A stretch of 32,216 bases of DNA from Wenzhouxiangella sp. GTDB lineage: Bacteria > Pseudomonadota > Gammaproteobacteria > Xanthomonadales > Wenzhouxiangellaceae. Under the pieces are notes generated by a model, which was given only the letters and a program-made list of their open reading frames with translations, did no database searches and was not told the DNA's origin. The stretch covers positions 1 to 32,216 of the forward strand of contig SKQS01000116.1 in NCBI GenBank assembly GCA_007118895.1, written 5' to 3'. The number at the start of each line of letters is the position of its first letter. Positions within the stretch are counted from its first letter, which is position 1. Shown piece after piece: positions 7,564 to 15,556 of the stretch. The position numbers were made by a program, and so were the translations under genes.

Positions 7564-8438
7564 ACTTTCTTCTGCCGCACCTGTGCAAACAGGCCGCTGG
7601 GCCTGATGATCAGCACCAGAAGCATCAGCGCATAGGGAAAGACCTGGGCCAGGTGGCTGGGCAGGTGACGACCGGCAAAAGGCTCCATGATGCCGATCAG
7701 CAGCCCCCCGGCCAGCGCGCCGGGCAGCGAGCCCAGCCCGCCGATGACGGCGGCAGCAAAGGCCTTGATGCCGAACACCAGGCCGGCAGCCGGCTCGACC
7801 GCACCCTTGGCGGCAAACAGCACGCCGGCGATGGCTGCCATCACGCCGGACATGGCCCAGACCAATGAAACCACGCGCTTGACCGGAATGCCCATGTAGT
7901 AGGCAGCCACCTGGTTCTGGCTGCTGGCCTGCATGGCAAGACCAAGCCGGGTGCGAGCAAAGAACAGCCACAGCACCGCCACCAGGAACACCGTGGTGCC
8001 GATGATCACCGCATCAATCACCGGCACGGAGAGCGCGCCGAGACTCAGGCGCTGTCCGGCCACCGGTGACTCCAGTCCGACCGGGTCATGGCCCCAGATC
8101 GCCCCGATCACGAAGCGCAGGACGAATCCCAGGGCAATGGTCAGTATCACCATGGTCAGCTGCGGCTGGCCGAAAACGCGCCGAAGCAGCAGCGAGTCAA
8201 GCAGGTAGGCGAATATTCCCAGGCTCAGGCCGGCAATAGCCAGACCAAGCAGGAAAGGCAGATCCGCCTGGTTGGTATTGATCAGTGCAATGGCCAGGAA
8301 GGCACCCAGGATCATCATGTCCCCCTGGGCGAAATTGACCGACTCGGATGCCTTGTAGATCAGCACGAAGCCCAGCGCGATAAGGCCGTATATGCAGCCG
8401 TTGGCGATGCCGCTGATCAGCAGTTGCAGAGTGTCCAT
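7560..8438 (-). CDS. livH: ABC transporter permease, LivH type
   Basis: First gene of the importer operon, a 292-aa inner-membrane permease with about eight hydrophobic segments. The family hallmark SVNFAQGDMMILGAF lies at about residues 33-47. The ATPase-contact loop includes SQNQVAAYYMGIPVKRV, and GGLGSLPGALAGG lies near the C-terminal third. The ATG at 8438 has no strong ribosome-binding site, but the N-terminus MDTLQLLISGIANGCIYGL matches the family. A sigma70-like promoter lies 30 to 58 bases upstream, making this the probable head of the whole six-gene transcript. The substrate is unknown. Confidence 0.9.
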   Translation of the reverse strand: MDTLQLLISGIANGCIYGLIALGFVLIYKASESVNFAQGDMMILGAFLAIALINTNQADLPFLLGLAIAGLSLGIFAYLLDSLLLRRVFGQPQLTMVILTIALGFVLRFVIGAIWGHDPVGLESPVAGQRLSLGALSVPVIDAVIIGTTVFLVAVLWLFFARTRLGLAMQASSQNQVAAYYMGIPVKRVVSLVWAMSGVMAAIAGVLFAAKGAVEPAAGLVFGIKAFAAAVIGGLGSLPGALAGGLLIGIMEPFAGRHLPSHLAQVFPYALMLLVLIIRPSGLFAQVRQKKV

Positions 8439-8467
8439 GGCCCGGGAGTGCCAGTTTCGCAGCCGGC

Positions 8468-8496
8468 AGAATAGCAGGGCAACGCCGACCGTTCAA
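8468..8496 (-). promoter_or_regulatory. Sigma70-like promoter of the ABC-ligase operon
   Basis: On the minus strand TTGAAC (8496-8491) and TATTCT (8473-8468) are separated by exactly 17 bp, 30 bases upstream of the livH ATG. They match four of six consensus bases in each box. A G/C hairpin (8513-8529) lies just upstream, between zapG and this promoter, but without a T-run. Confidence 0.55.
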
Positions 8497-8573
8497 AGCA
8501 TTCCGCTGGGCACGGGGCTGATCGCCCCGCAAAACGAGATCAAACTGCGGATTGGCCCTCCAACCCGCTTCGG

Positions 8574-8912
8574 TCAGCTCTTCGGCTTGTCGCGCGGCGG
8601 GCCGATTCGGCGCAGCCTGACTTCGCGGTCATCAGTGGCCGGCAGCCGCTTGCGCAGGGTTTCCGGGTCGACCAGCTCGGAGGCGCCGCTGCTCAGATGG
8701 TCGAACACCGCCTTGTAGCTGTCTGTCAACTGGTTGATGAGGTTGGCCGTCTCGACGAAATGGTCGTTGACCTGATCGTGGAAACGGGCGTTTTCCTGCT
8801 TGAGTTTCTCCACCGAGGCCTCCTGCGCGGCCGGCGCCAGCAGCCGGTAGATCAACGCCCCGAGCGCCAACCCAATCAGCAGACCAATCAGTGCCCACCA
8901 GAATTCATGCAT
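8574..8912 (-). CDS. zapG: ZapG/YhcB (DUF1043) cell-envelope and division protein
   Basis: A small bitopic inner-membrane protein of 112 aa. One N-terminal membrane segment (about residues 5-25) is followed by a coiled-coil region. The conserved stretch FHDQVNDHFVETANLINQLT and the SYKAVFDHLSSGASELV that follows match the YhcB/ZapG family. In E. coli this protein links envelope growth to division. The C-terminus is a basic, probably disordered tail. The ATG at 8912 has AGG eight bases upstream. It has its own extended -10 promoter and no partner gene in the same direction nearby. The family call is firm; the role comes from the E. coli homologue. Confidence 0.85.
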   Translation of the reverse strand: MHEFWWALIGLLIGLALGALIYRLLAPAAQEASVEKLKQENARFHDQVNDHFVETANLINQLTDSYKAVFDHLSSGASELVDPETLRKRLPATDDREVRLRRIGPPRDKPKS

Positions 8913-8944
8913 TTCGATACCTGTCAGCTTTCACGCGAGTCGTT

Positions 8945-8953
8945 ATCATACCA
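8945..8953 (-). promoter_or_regulatory. Extended -10 promoter of zapG
   Basis: On the minus strand TGG-TATGAT forms an extended -10 element about 32 bases before the zapG ATG. No good -35 box is present at 17 bp, which fits an extended -10 promoter. The implied leader is about 26 nt. Confidence 0.45.
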
Positions 8954-8997
8954 AAGCCTCTGCACCGCGCATTTGACACTTGCCTCCCGGCAGGAGT

Positions 8998-9471
8998 TCA
9001 TGAGCGACGGGCGCGAAAAAAGGCCTTGAGGCGCTGTGCCGCAGCCTCGGCCGCCACGCCCGGGGTGACCTGGCAGCGATGATTGAGTGCCGGATGGTCG
9101 AGCACGGCGAAGACCGAGTGATGGGCCCCGGCGCGTGGATCATCAGCGCCGTAAACCACCCGGGCTATACGGGCGTTGACGATGGCGCCGGCGCACATCG
9201 AGCACGGCTCCAGCGTTACATACAAGGTGGCGCCAGGCAGCCGATAGTTTCCCGCAGCGCGGGCCGCCTCGCGAAGGGCAACGATTTCGGCGTGCGCCGT
9301 AGGATCGGCTTCGGTGATGACGCGATTGTGACCGCGGCCGATGATCTGACCTTCTGCAACCACCAAGGCGCCAACCGGCACCTCTCCCATGGCCTCAGCC
9401 TGGTCGGCCAGCCTCAGCGCCTCGCGCATGAAATCGCTGTCGATCTCCTTGTCGGACAGGGCTGAATTCAT
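8998..9471 (-). CDS. tadA: tRNA-specific adenosine deaminase TadA
   Basis: Deaminates the wobble adenosine of tRNA-Arg (ACG) to inosine, allowing decoding of CGU, CGC and CGA. It is 157 aa with the zinc-dependent deaminase fold: His60 and Glu62 in HAE, and Cys90 and Cys93 in PCSMC. The ATG at 9471 lies 12 bp after the stop of the pyruvyl-transferase gene and has no clear ribosome-binding site. It may therefore be co-transcribed with the glycan genes ahead of it. In many gammaproteobacteria tadA lies close behind guaA; here five unrelated genes separate them. Confidence 0.93.
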   Translation of the reverse strand: MNSALSDKEIDSDFMREALRLADQAEAMGEVPVGALVVAEGQIIGRGHNRVITEADPTAHAEIVALREAARAAGNYRLPGATLYVTLEPCSMCAGAIVNARIARVVYGADDPRAGAHHSVFAVLDHPALNHRCQVTPGVAAEAAAQRLKAFFRARRS

Positions 9472-9483
9472 CGAACGACTCGA

Positions 9484-10722
9484 TCAGGACAAACAGCTGC
9501 GCTGGTTCTCTCTCGCCACTTCAATAATGATGTCCACATGCCGGCCCGCGCTGCTCTTTACCTGTGGAAGATGCTCCTTGATCAGCGATTTGATCCGCTC
9601 ACGTTCGACCAGCATCCGGTCCACCCCGGATAGCACCGCATCCAATGAAAGCTCGGATTCTTTCAGCGAACAATCCTGCAGAGCAAACATGTCAAGCACC
9701 TCCTGGTACTTGTGGCTCCACCCGGTGACAAACACCGGCGTGGCCATCGACAGCGCCGAGACCATGGCATGAAAACGAGCCACAACTGCCGCGTCCAGCT
9801 TTCCGATGACATAGCGAAGCTGCTGCGCAGATGAGATCGATCGCAAATATCGGCACATGTCCTGAGCCTTGACCCGGGCATAGATATCGTCACATAGCGG
9901 TATATCGTTATTGTGTCGTTTGTTGGAATTTTTCAGGCTATGTGGAACCAAATAGACCACGGCGCCATGGCGTTCGATGACGCGGTCAATCAGATCAGCC
10001 ATGAAGCCTTCATAGTCAAAACCTTTATTGGCCAGCTTCTTGCGCATGACTTCGCTGGGAAAAACGCCTATGTTGAGCTCTCCATCATCATGACGCGCTG
10101 CTTCCAGACCGGACAGCGCTGCCGCTGCTTCACGGTCGCTTACCTCCAGGCAGAATGCGTAGTCGGCAACCGGCAAAACATTATCCAGATTCATTTTTTC
10201 CAGAAACTGCTCAGTGATAGCGCCGCGGGCCAATATCCGCTTTACGCGTGGCAGGAAAACTTTCGCACAGATCCGGTTCAATCTGCCCTCGAACGGACCC
10301 ATGGCCTGCGAGCACTTGACAACTGGCGTTCCGACCAGAAGCGCTGGAAGAATGCTGGCAATGTTGTAAAGCAGGAAAACTTCCCGACCGTCAACAAAGG
10401 TGATGCCGCCCTGGTCTAGAAAGACATCGGCCTGTGCGATTGCCCCAATCTGACGGTTTCTGCGCAGCAAGCTACGCAGTGGCGGAAGCAGCCGGTACAA
10501 CAGGGCCAGAGAATTGATGACCAGGCCGAGATAAACCGGGTTAGCGCGCAGCACTTGCAGGCGCGAATGCTCATTGATCCGTTGATCACCCTCGGGGTAC
10601 ATGCTCAACAAGGTAAATTCGGCATCGGGGTCTGCCTGCAAAAGCGTTTGCATGGCCGCCTCCAGCATTGAGGCAGCACCCTTGTTACCATCAAGATGCG
10701 AGCCGATGATCACGTACTTCAT
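9484..10722 (-). CDS. Polysaccharide pyruvyl transferase family protein (WcaK-like)
   Basis: Predicted to transfer a pyruvyl (ketal) group from phosphoenolpyruvate to a sugar of a surface polysaccharide. It is about 412 aa. The N-terminus MKYVIIGSHLDGNKGAASM and the C-terminal RFHAMVSALSMATPVFVTGW are characteristic of the WcaK/CsaB family, which has a GT-B-like fold. The ATG at 10722 is chosen because it overlaps the preceding stop by 4 bp (ATGA); a longer start at 10773 would run inside the membrane-protein gene. DNA here is more A+T-rich than in the housekeeping genes: 10141-10200 has 27 G+C of 60. Acceptor sugar unknown. Confidence 0.82.
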   Translation of the reverse strand: MKYVIIGSHLDGNKGAASMLEAAMQTLLQADPDAEFTLLSMYPEGDQRINEHSRLQVLRANPVYLGLVINSLALLYRLLPPLRSLLRRNRQIGAIAQADVFLDQGGITFVDGREVFLLYNIASILPALLVGTPVVKCSQAMGPFEGRLNRICAKVFLPRVKRILARGAITEQFLEKMNLDNVLPVADYAFCLEVSDREAAAALSGLEAARHDDGELNIGVFPSEVMRKKLANKGFDYEGFMADLIDRVIERHGAVVYLVPHSLKNSNKRHNNDIPLCDDIYARVKAQDMCRYLRSISSAQQLRYVIGKLDAAVVARFHAMVSALSMATPVFVTGWSHKYQEVLDMFALQDCSLKESELSLDAVLSGVDRMLVERERIKSLIKEHLPQVKSSAGRHVDIIIEVARENQRSCLS

Positions 10723-11654
10723 AAGGATTCTGTCCCGGTTTCCGGCTGTCGATTCTTCCACCTGGTCAGGCACACATAGGCAATCCCGATTACCCCATCG
10801 GCGACTGTCGCATACAGACGGGCGACCAGTGAAAGAACAACAGCCTGTTCAATAGTAAAGACCAGACTGGCAAAAGCCACGATAACACCCTCGCGGACAC
10901 CTATACCACTCGGCACGAACAAGGCGTAGACACCTATGATGCCAGCCAGCACGTAACTGGCCCCAAGCAGCAGATACATATCGACGGTGACCGGCAACAT
11001 GACTGACGCCAAAATTACAAATCCAACGGCATTGATCAGGCGCGGCAACATGAACCAAGCACTGAAAGCGAGTATCCGACCAATACCCAGGATTTCGATT
11101 GACTCAGGCTCGGTCTTCGTCAGTCGTTTGATGGCAAGACGCGCCAGCCGATGGGGCGCCTTCTGGCTGACCAGTAGCACTGCCAGCACGAGCCCGAAAT
11201 ATCCCAACACCATGGGGCCGGCATAGGCGCCGGCAGTGACAACGATCAGAATTGGAATAACCAGCAGAGTCGAAGCAAGGGTAAAAAACAGCAGCTCATA
11301 AGCATACGCAATGGCACCTGTCGACTTGGTCGCACCCTGCTGCTGGCTCCAGTGGATCTTGTATATCAGGCCGCCAATCTGGCCGGGAATGTACTTCAGA
11401 ACCCAGCTTGCCAGATGACATCGCACCGATTCAAGCACTGAAACCGGCTTATGTGCGATGGTAGAAAACACCCTGCCCCAGAGCCAACCGGAGACAACCA
11501 CGGCCAGCGCGAACAGCAAGACTGCCAGGATGGATTCGATGGAGACAGAAAAGTCAATCTCTCGAACGCGTTCCCAGTTTCTGGCGATGGTAACCGAGAA
11601 GAAATAAACAACAGCTGCAACCACCAGCCAGCCGACAAGGCGGGTCAAGCGCAT
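10719..11654 (-). CDS. Flippase-like membrane protein, LPG-synthase TM/UPF0104 family
   Basis: An integral inner-membrane protein of 311 aa with about eight hydrophobic segments. The family hallmark FVPSGIGVREGV lies in the C-terminal third and KYIPGQIGG near the middle, both typical of the lysylphosphatidylglycerol synthase transmembrane region family (the AglD/MprF flippase half without the catalytic domain). Members are suspected to move lipids or lipid-linked sugars across the membrane. The ATG at 11654 has AGGGGGCG upstream. It is coupled to the pyruvyl transferase by a 4-bp overlap, so a role in the same glycan pathway is likely. The cargo is not known. Confidence 0.78.
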   Translation of the reverse strand: MRLTRLVGWLVVAAVVYFFSVTIARNWERVREIDFSVSIESILAVLLFALAVVVSGWLWGRVFSTIAHKPVSVLESVRCHLASWVLKYIPGQIGGLIYKIHWSQQQGATKSTGAIAYAYELLFFTLASTLLVIPILIVVTAGAYAGPMVLGYFGLVLAVLLVSQKAPHRLARLAIKRLTKTEPESIEILGIGRILAFSAWFMLPRLINAVGFVILASVMLPVTVDMYLLLGASYVLAGIIGVYALFVPSGIGVREGVIVAFASLVFTIEQAVVLSLVARLYATVADGVIGIAYVCLTRWKNRQPETGTESL

Positions 11655-11691
11655 ACCCGCCCCCTGACAAAACCTTCCTCAACCAGCATCA

Positions 11692-13461
11692 TCATTCCGC
11701 AGTCACCGGACTTACACAAGAGTCATCCGACGAGTCGATATCGTTCCGCTTGCGATACAGGAAGTACTCCCGCCCATGAATCTCATAAATGGCCAACAGT
11801 TCCTTGTCGAAGCTCGATCGGCTGATCAGGAACTCTGCTGCGCACTTTGAATCTCCTGCCGTTGAAGCATTCATTTCACCCCATGTCTGGATACGCAGCT
11901 GGTCATGCTCAAAGCCAAAAAATCGCAGTCCATTGGTCAGCTGCCGATTGGTCAACCAGCGATCATCGATCCAGATAGACACCGGACTCTGCCCGACCAT
12001 GGGATGCACGACACCGGCGAACACCATGGCATGTTTGCCATTATTCCCATCCAGCATCGCGCTGACATTGGCTCCACTCAGTACGATAAGCACGCCGGCC
12101 CAAGGTGCACATTGCCACCAGCCCGACAGACGAGGTTTCAGCCAGACAAGAACAATAAAACCAGCCAGTCCGGCAAGGAACCAGGAAAACACATGACCCT
12201 GCCTCAGTTCACCATAGCCAACGGACTGGAAACGTAGAACAGCAAACCAGCCGGTCAGCTCCCATATCAGATCACGGTACAGCAACATCCAGCTGGCTAT
12301 GGTAACCATCAAAATAACGCCAAAGGTGGCCAGACCGGGCAGGAAGCGGGGGATGGCAATACCGTCTCGCAGGTGCTGAAGGGCGAACAGGCCCAGGACC
12401 ATGAACAGGGGCCCGATATGCACCAGGTATCGCCCAATCATATACTGGGGCACAGGCACGTTGTAGGCGGCGCCATAGGAATGACGTACTGCCAGAGTCC
12501 AGTACCCAGCTGCAAGCACAAGGGTAACCAGGGCGAAGCAAATGGATGTGGGCGACCAGCCAGCCAGAAAACCCTGGGGTTTCCGGCTGATCAGCCAGAC
12601 CGCTATTGGCACGATACCGAACACGCAGGTCAACCAGGCGTAACTGGCATAGGTCGATACCCAAAGCGCAAGCAGCTCCAACTGGTCTTCCGGAAATGCC
12701 CGACCAACAGCACCCAGGCCGAGCATACGATGCCAACTGAAACCACTGGAAATACCGTACCAAAACCATAACCCCATCAGCGCCCCATACGTGACCAGTG
12801 CAACCACTACTCCGTCAACAATCCGACGCCAATCAGGACGCGGCGTCTGCACCCACGACATGGTTATCCAGGTAACAGCAAGCACCACCGCTGCAGGCAT
12901 GAACAGATATCTGGTCATGTGAGCCAGCGCCAGGGTTGCGCCGAATGCGAATGCAGCCGAGTTGCCTGTTCCTGCACCGCGAACAGCCTGAGCGACAGCC
13001 AGCGTCAAAAGGCCGACGAATAGATTCTCACTCATGATCAGGTGTGGATAGACCATGTGAAACGGCAGCAGGCTTACCAATGCTGCGGCCAGCAGGGGCT
13101 GTCGCAGCCCGATATTCCGCGCCAGCAGCCAGGCGGCCGGGACGACCAGGGTTGACCAGAAGGCGTTGAGTATGGTCATCGCCTGGTACCAGTTTTCGAA
13201 CCAGAACGCCGGAGCCAAAACCAGTGAATAAAGTGGCGGGTAGTGCGGCGTTGCGTAGGCACTCAGATCAAAGATCGCGGTGGCATTGAGACGGTAAAAC
13301 AGCTCGTCATCGAATACCGTGGGGCCGGAAGCGAAACCTGCCCATACCGCTTTGACCGCGAAGACCGCAATGGTCAATAGCCAAAGATTCTGAAGCTCTT
13401 GGCTGGAATTTCGCTCACTGTCAGTTCGATTGTCGAGTCCTGCGGGATCAGCAACGTGCAT
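11692..13461 (-). CDS. GT-C membrane glycosyltransferase (ArnT/PMT-like, GT39/GT83 type)
   Basis: A polytopic inner-membrane protein of about 589 aa with ten or more hydrophobic segments and a C-terminal periplasmic-like domain of about 120 residues. After the first membrane segment comes VFDDELFYRL, with acidic residues at about 51-53. This is the loop position of the catalytic DE in ArnT/PMT-type transferases, which use polyprenyl-phosphate sugars. PHYPPLYSLVLAP is also typical. The ATG at 13461 is preferred over the adjoining GTG at 13464 because GGGGA precedes it by about 9 bases. The acceptor could be lipid, glycan or protein. It lies between methyltransferase and flippase genes in one direction. 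Confidence 0.78.
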   Translation of the reverse strand: MHVADPAGLDNRTDSERNSSQELQNLWLLTIAVFAVKAVWAGFASGPTVFDDELFYRLNATAIFDLSAYATPHYPPLYSLVLAPAFWFENWYQAMTILNAFWSTLVVPAAWLLARNIGLRQPLLAAALVSLLPFHMVYPHLIMSENLFVGLLTLAVAQAVRGAGTGNSAAFAFGATLALAHMTRYLFMPAAVVLAVTWITMSWVQTPRPDWRRIVDGVVVALVTYGALMGLWFWYGISSGFSWHRMLGLGAVGRAFPEDQLELLALWVSTYASYAWLTCVFGIVPIAVWLISRKPQGFLAGWSPTSICFALVTLVLAAGYWTLAVRHSYGAAYNVPVPQYMIGRYLVHIGPLFMVLGLFALQHLRDGIAIPRFLPGLATFGVILMVTIASWMLLYRDLIWELTGWFAVLRFQSVGYGELRQGHVFSWFLAGLAGFIVLVWLKPRLSGWWQCAPWAGVLIVLSGANVSAMLDGNNGKHAMVFAGVVHPMVGQSPVSIWIDDRWLTNRQLTNGLRFFGFEHDQLRIQTWGEMNASTAGDSKCAAEFLISRSSFDKELLAIYEIHGREYFLYRKRNDIDSSDDSCVSPVTAE

Positions 13462-13571
13462 CACCGAAGTTCCCCAGCGACGAATTGCAAACCATGGACC
13501 AGCACCGGGCCTGGGTACGCTACGTATGGCTTCGCCAAGGTCAAGTGGCTGAACGACATGCTGATAATCTT

Positions 13572-14519
13572 TCAGTCCGTAGCCGGTGAAAGTGAGGATT
13601 CGGAGCGAATGGCGATCAGTGTCCAGAGGTCACCGGGCATGCCCAGCCCCAGGCTCCAGGGTATGCACCAGGCGGCCGTCTCAAAGCCTGCCTCACGCAC
13701 CTGCTCCAGAAAATCCCAGCCAAAGTTATAGTAGGCCAGAACGCCCTGGCTATTGATCGTATCGCCATGATACTCAGGCTCCAGCAGATGTTCGATACGA
13801 CCGTCAGCACCGACCCTTGCGCGCACAACTGTGTCGTCAGCATTGGACAGGAACGGCACGGTGAGGATCAGCACACCCTCAGGGCGGAGGCAACGAGCAA
13901 ACTCGCCCAGCGCAGCGCGGTAGTCGGGAACATGCTCAAGCACGTCGAAAGACAGCACCACATCCAGCGATGCGTCATCCATGCTCAGCCTGGTGACGTC
14001 CTCGAAGCGCAGTTGGTCATCACCCAGCCCCAGATCATGCAGCCGGCGAGTCAGTTCACGCTGCTGTTCTTTTGAAAAGTACTCGCTTCCGATGACCCGG
14101 GAAAAGCGTTTTTTCAACCAGAGGTAGGCAAAAGAAAGCTGCTCGGTGATGTAAATGTCGGGTCGTGAGGCCTCACTGCGCATCCCCTTGAGCAGGTGCA
14201 ATGCGAATCGCACGCGTGCGTTGAGCCCACAGGCACAGCTAAGCTCTTCTCTGAGATTGGGTACTGAACCCGGTTCGGCGTTGAAGCGGAAGCAGTCGGG
14301 CTTTTCACACAGGGAGCACCAGCCCGGCAAGCACCCATGGTTTCGGCATAGCGCAGCGAGCTGTTGGCCTGCACGCCAGCGCTCGGCACAGCTCTCATGG
14401 TACTCGTTCAGATACTCCTGGTAGTCGGAACGGGCAGCGAAGCTGACGACATCAACCAGGCGAGACCAGTCGTTGTCCAGGCTATCGCCGATCAACCCGT
14501 TTGCTGAAACTGAAGCCAA
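13572..14519 (-). CDS. Class I SAM-dependent methyltransferase with Cys-rich N-terminal region
   Basis: A 315-aa Methyltransf_11-type protein. The clearest part is DVVLSFDVLEHVPDYRAAL (about 186-204) followed by CLRPEGVLILTVPF, motifs II-III of the fold. Motif I is degenerate: RFSRVIGSEYFS replaces the usual Gly-rich loop. Seven Cys lie between residues 58 and 97 (58, 63, 68, 71, 76, 95, 97), suggesting a metal-binding N-terminal module. The start is a TTG at 14519 with GAGAGGG four bases upstream; no ATG lies near. By context it probably methylates a sugar or glycan intermediate, but the sequence does not name the substrate. Confidence 0.75.
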   Translation of the reverse strand: MASVSANGLIGDSLDNDWSRLVDVVSFAARSDYQEYLNEYHESCAERWRAGQQLAALCRNHGCLPGWCSLCEKPDCFRFNAEPGSVPNLREELSCACGLNARVRFALHLLKGMRSEASRPDIYITEQLSFAYLWLKKRFSRVIGSEYFSKEQQRELTRRLHDLGLGDDQLRFEDVTRLSMDDASLDVVLSFDVLEHVPDYRAALGEFARCLRPEGVLILTVPFLSNADDTVVRARVGADGRIEHLLEPEYHGDTINSQGVLAYYNFGWDFLEQVREAGFETAAWCIPWSLGLGMPGDLWTLIAIRSESSLSPATD

Positions 14520-14545
14520 TTTACCCTCTCTCTAGACAGTTGATT

Positions 14546-15556
14546 TCACGGCATGATGCGGCGAGCCAGCCAGCGCCGTCCGCGCAACACGAAACGCCGA
14601 AGCGCCCCGATTCCGCGAATCACGGCATAGCGGCCACTGGCATTGGTCAGCATCCGGTTATGAAACTCGATCAGATCATCAACTTGCTGATTGAGATCGG
14701 AGATATTGTTGTACAGGCGCTGCAGGTGCTGGTCGCGCCGAGCCAACAGGCGCTGAACGGTCTTGAAATCCTGTTCGGTTAGAAGCTGCCCAGGCCGAAT
14801 GTGATCTGGCAGGGGACGCTCTACATAGATCGTGGAGTGCGGTTTGGTCTGCTCCTCGGCAGGCCGGTCTTCGCTGTAGAAATACAGCGCCACCGATTTT
14901 CGACTGCGCTGATCCGAATCGCCTTCCGGCAAGTTGATCCGCTCGAAACCATGCCAGGACCAATGCGTGGTTTCGAACAGAACCGCGCGATTGAACGCGG
15001 GTTGTACCGTCCGGATCTCGTTCTCATCCGCCGGCAACCTGGGATCGGAGTGAAACTCGATCGCCCCACCCCACTCAACCTGCCACTCGGTGTTCAGGTA
15101 GACGATCAGGTTAAGCCGACGATGCCACCCCGATCGCGGGTGACGATTGAAATCGACATGTGGGTCCAGATCCTGGCCATGCCGGTTCTCATGGGTGCCG
15201 CCGCCGAAATAGTCGGGATCAAACAGCAACCCTTCGATACCGGTCACCCGTCCCAGCCAGTCCAGGAACTCATCGCCCTGGATCAAGGTATCGAGCTGCT
15301 GATAAGGTTCAGAAAGAGCCGCCAGGTTCTCGTGCACGCACTTGCCGCCAACCTCGCCATTTTCGTTCATCGCCCGGGTTCGGTCGAATGCCGGGAAATC
15401 ATCCAGCAACGCCTGGCAAAACCCTGGTTGAAAGAAATCGTCCATCACCAGATGACGGAAGGGGCGAGCGGTCTGGTACTGGCTGGCCAATTCCTTCTCA
15501 CCGCGGACAACATCGTCTCGCAGGCAATCGGAGATTTTCACGCTCAACGCGTTCAC
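14546..15556 (-). CDS. 2-oxoglutarate/Fe(II)-dependent oxygenase, prolyl-4-hydroxylase-like
   Basis: About 336 aa of the 2OG-FeII_Oxy type. The iron triad is visible as His133 and Asp135 (DPHVDF) and His202 (HWSWHGF), with a basic residue for 2-oxoglutarate near Arg217/Arg219 (QRSRKS). The fold markers LNLIVYLN and WGGAIEF lie between. A C-terminal coiled-coil (about 255-300) and a basic tail follow the domain. The GTG at 15556 overlaps the guaA stop as GTGA; a GTG at 15562 is the alternative. Such enzymes hydroxylate peptides or sugars. In this setting, next to methyltransferase and glycosyltransferase genes, modification of a surface glycan or protein is a guess. Confidence 0.75.
   Translation of the reverse strand: MNALSVKISDCLRDDVVRGEKELASQYQTARPFRHLVMDDFFQPGFCQALLDDFPAFDRTRAMNENGEVGGKCVHENLAALSEPYQQLDTLIQGDEFLDWLGRVTGIEGLLFDPDYFGGGTHENRHGQDLDPHVDFNRHPRSGWHRRLNLIVYLNTEWQVEWGGAIEFHSDPRLPADENEIRTVQPAFNRAVLFETTHWSWHGFERINLPEGDSDQRSRKSVALYFYSEDRPAEEQTKPHSTIYVERPLPDHIRPGQLLTEQDFKTVQRLLARRDQHLQRLYNNISDLNQQVDDLIEFHNRMLTNASGRYAVIRGIGALRRFVLRGRRWLARRIMP

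Noticed and set aside
7564-7971. N-terminal extension of livM
   Set aside because: The extension lies wholly inside livH in another frame. The ATG at 7563 gives the normal 4-bp overlap and family N-terminus.
8513-8529. Terminator after zapG
   Set aside because: CGGGGC/GCCCCG makes a 6-bp stem, but no T-run follows on the minus strand, so it was left as a plain hairpin near the promoter.
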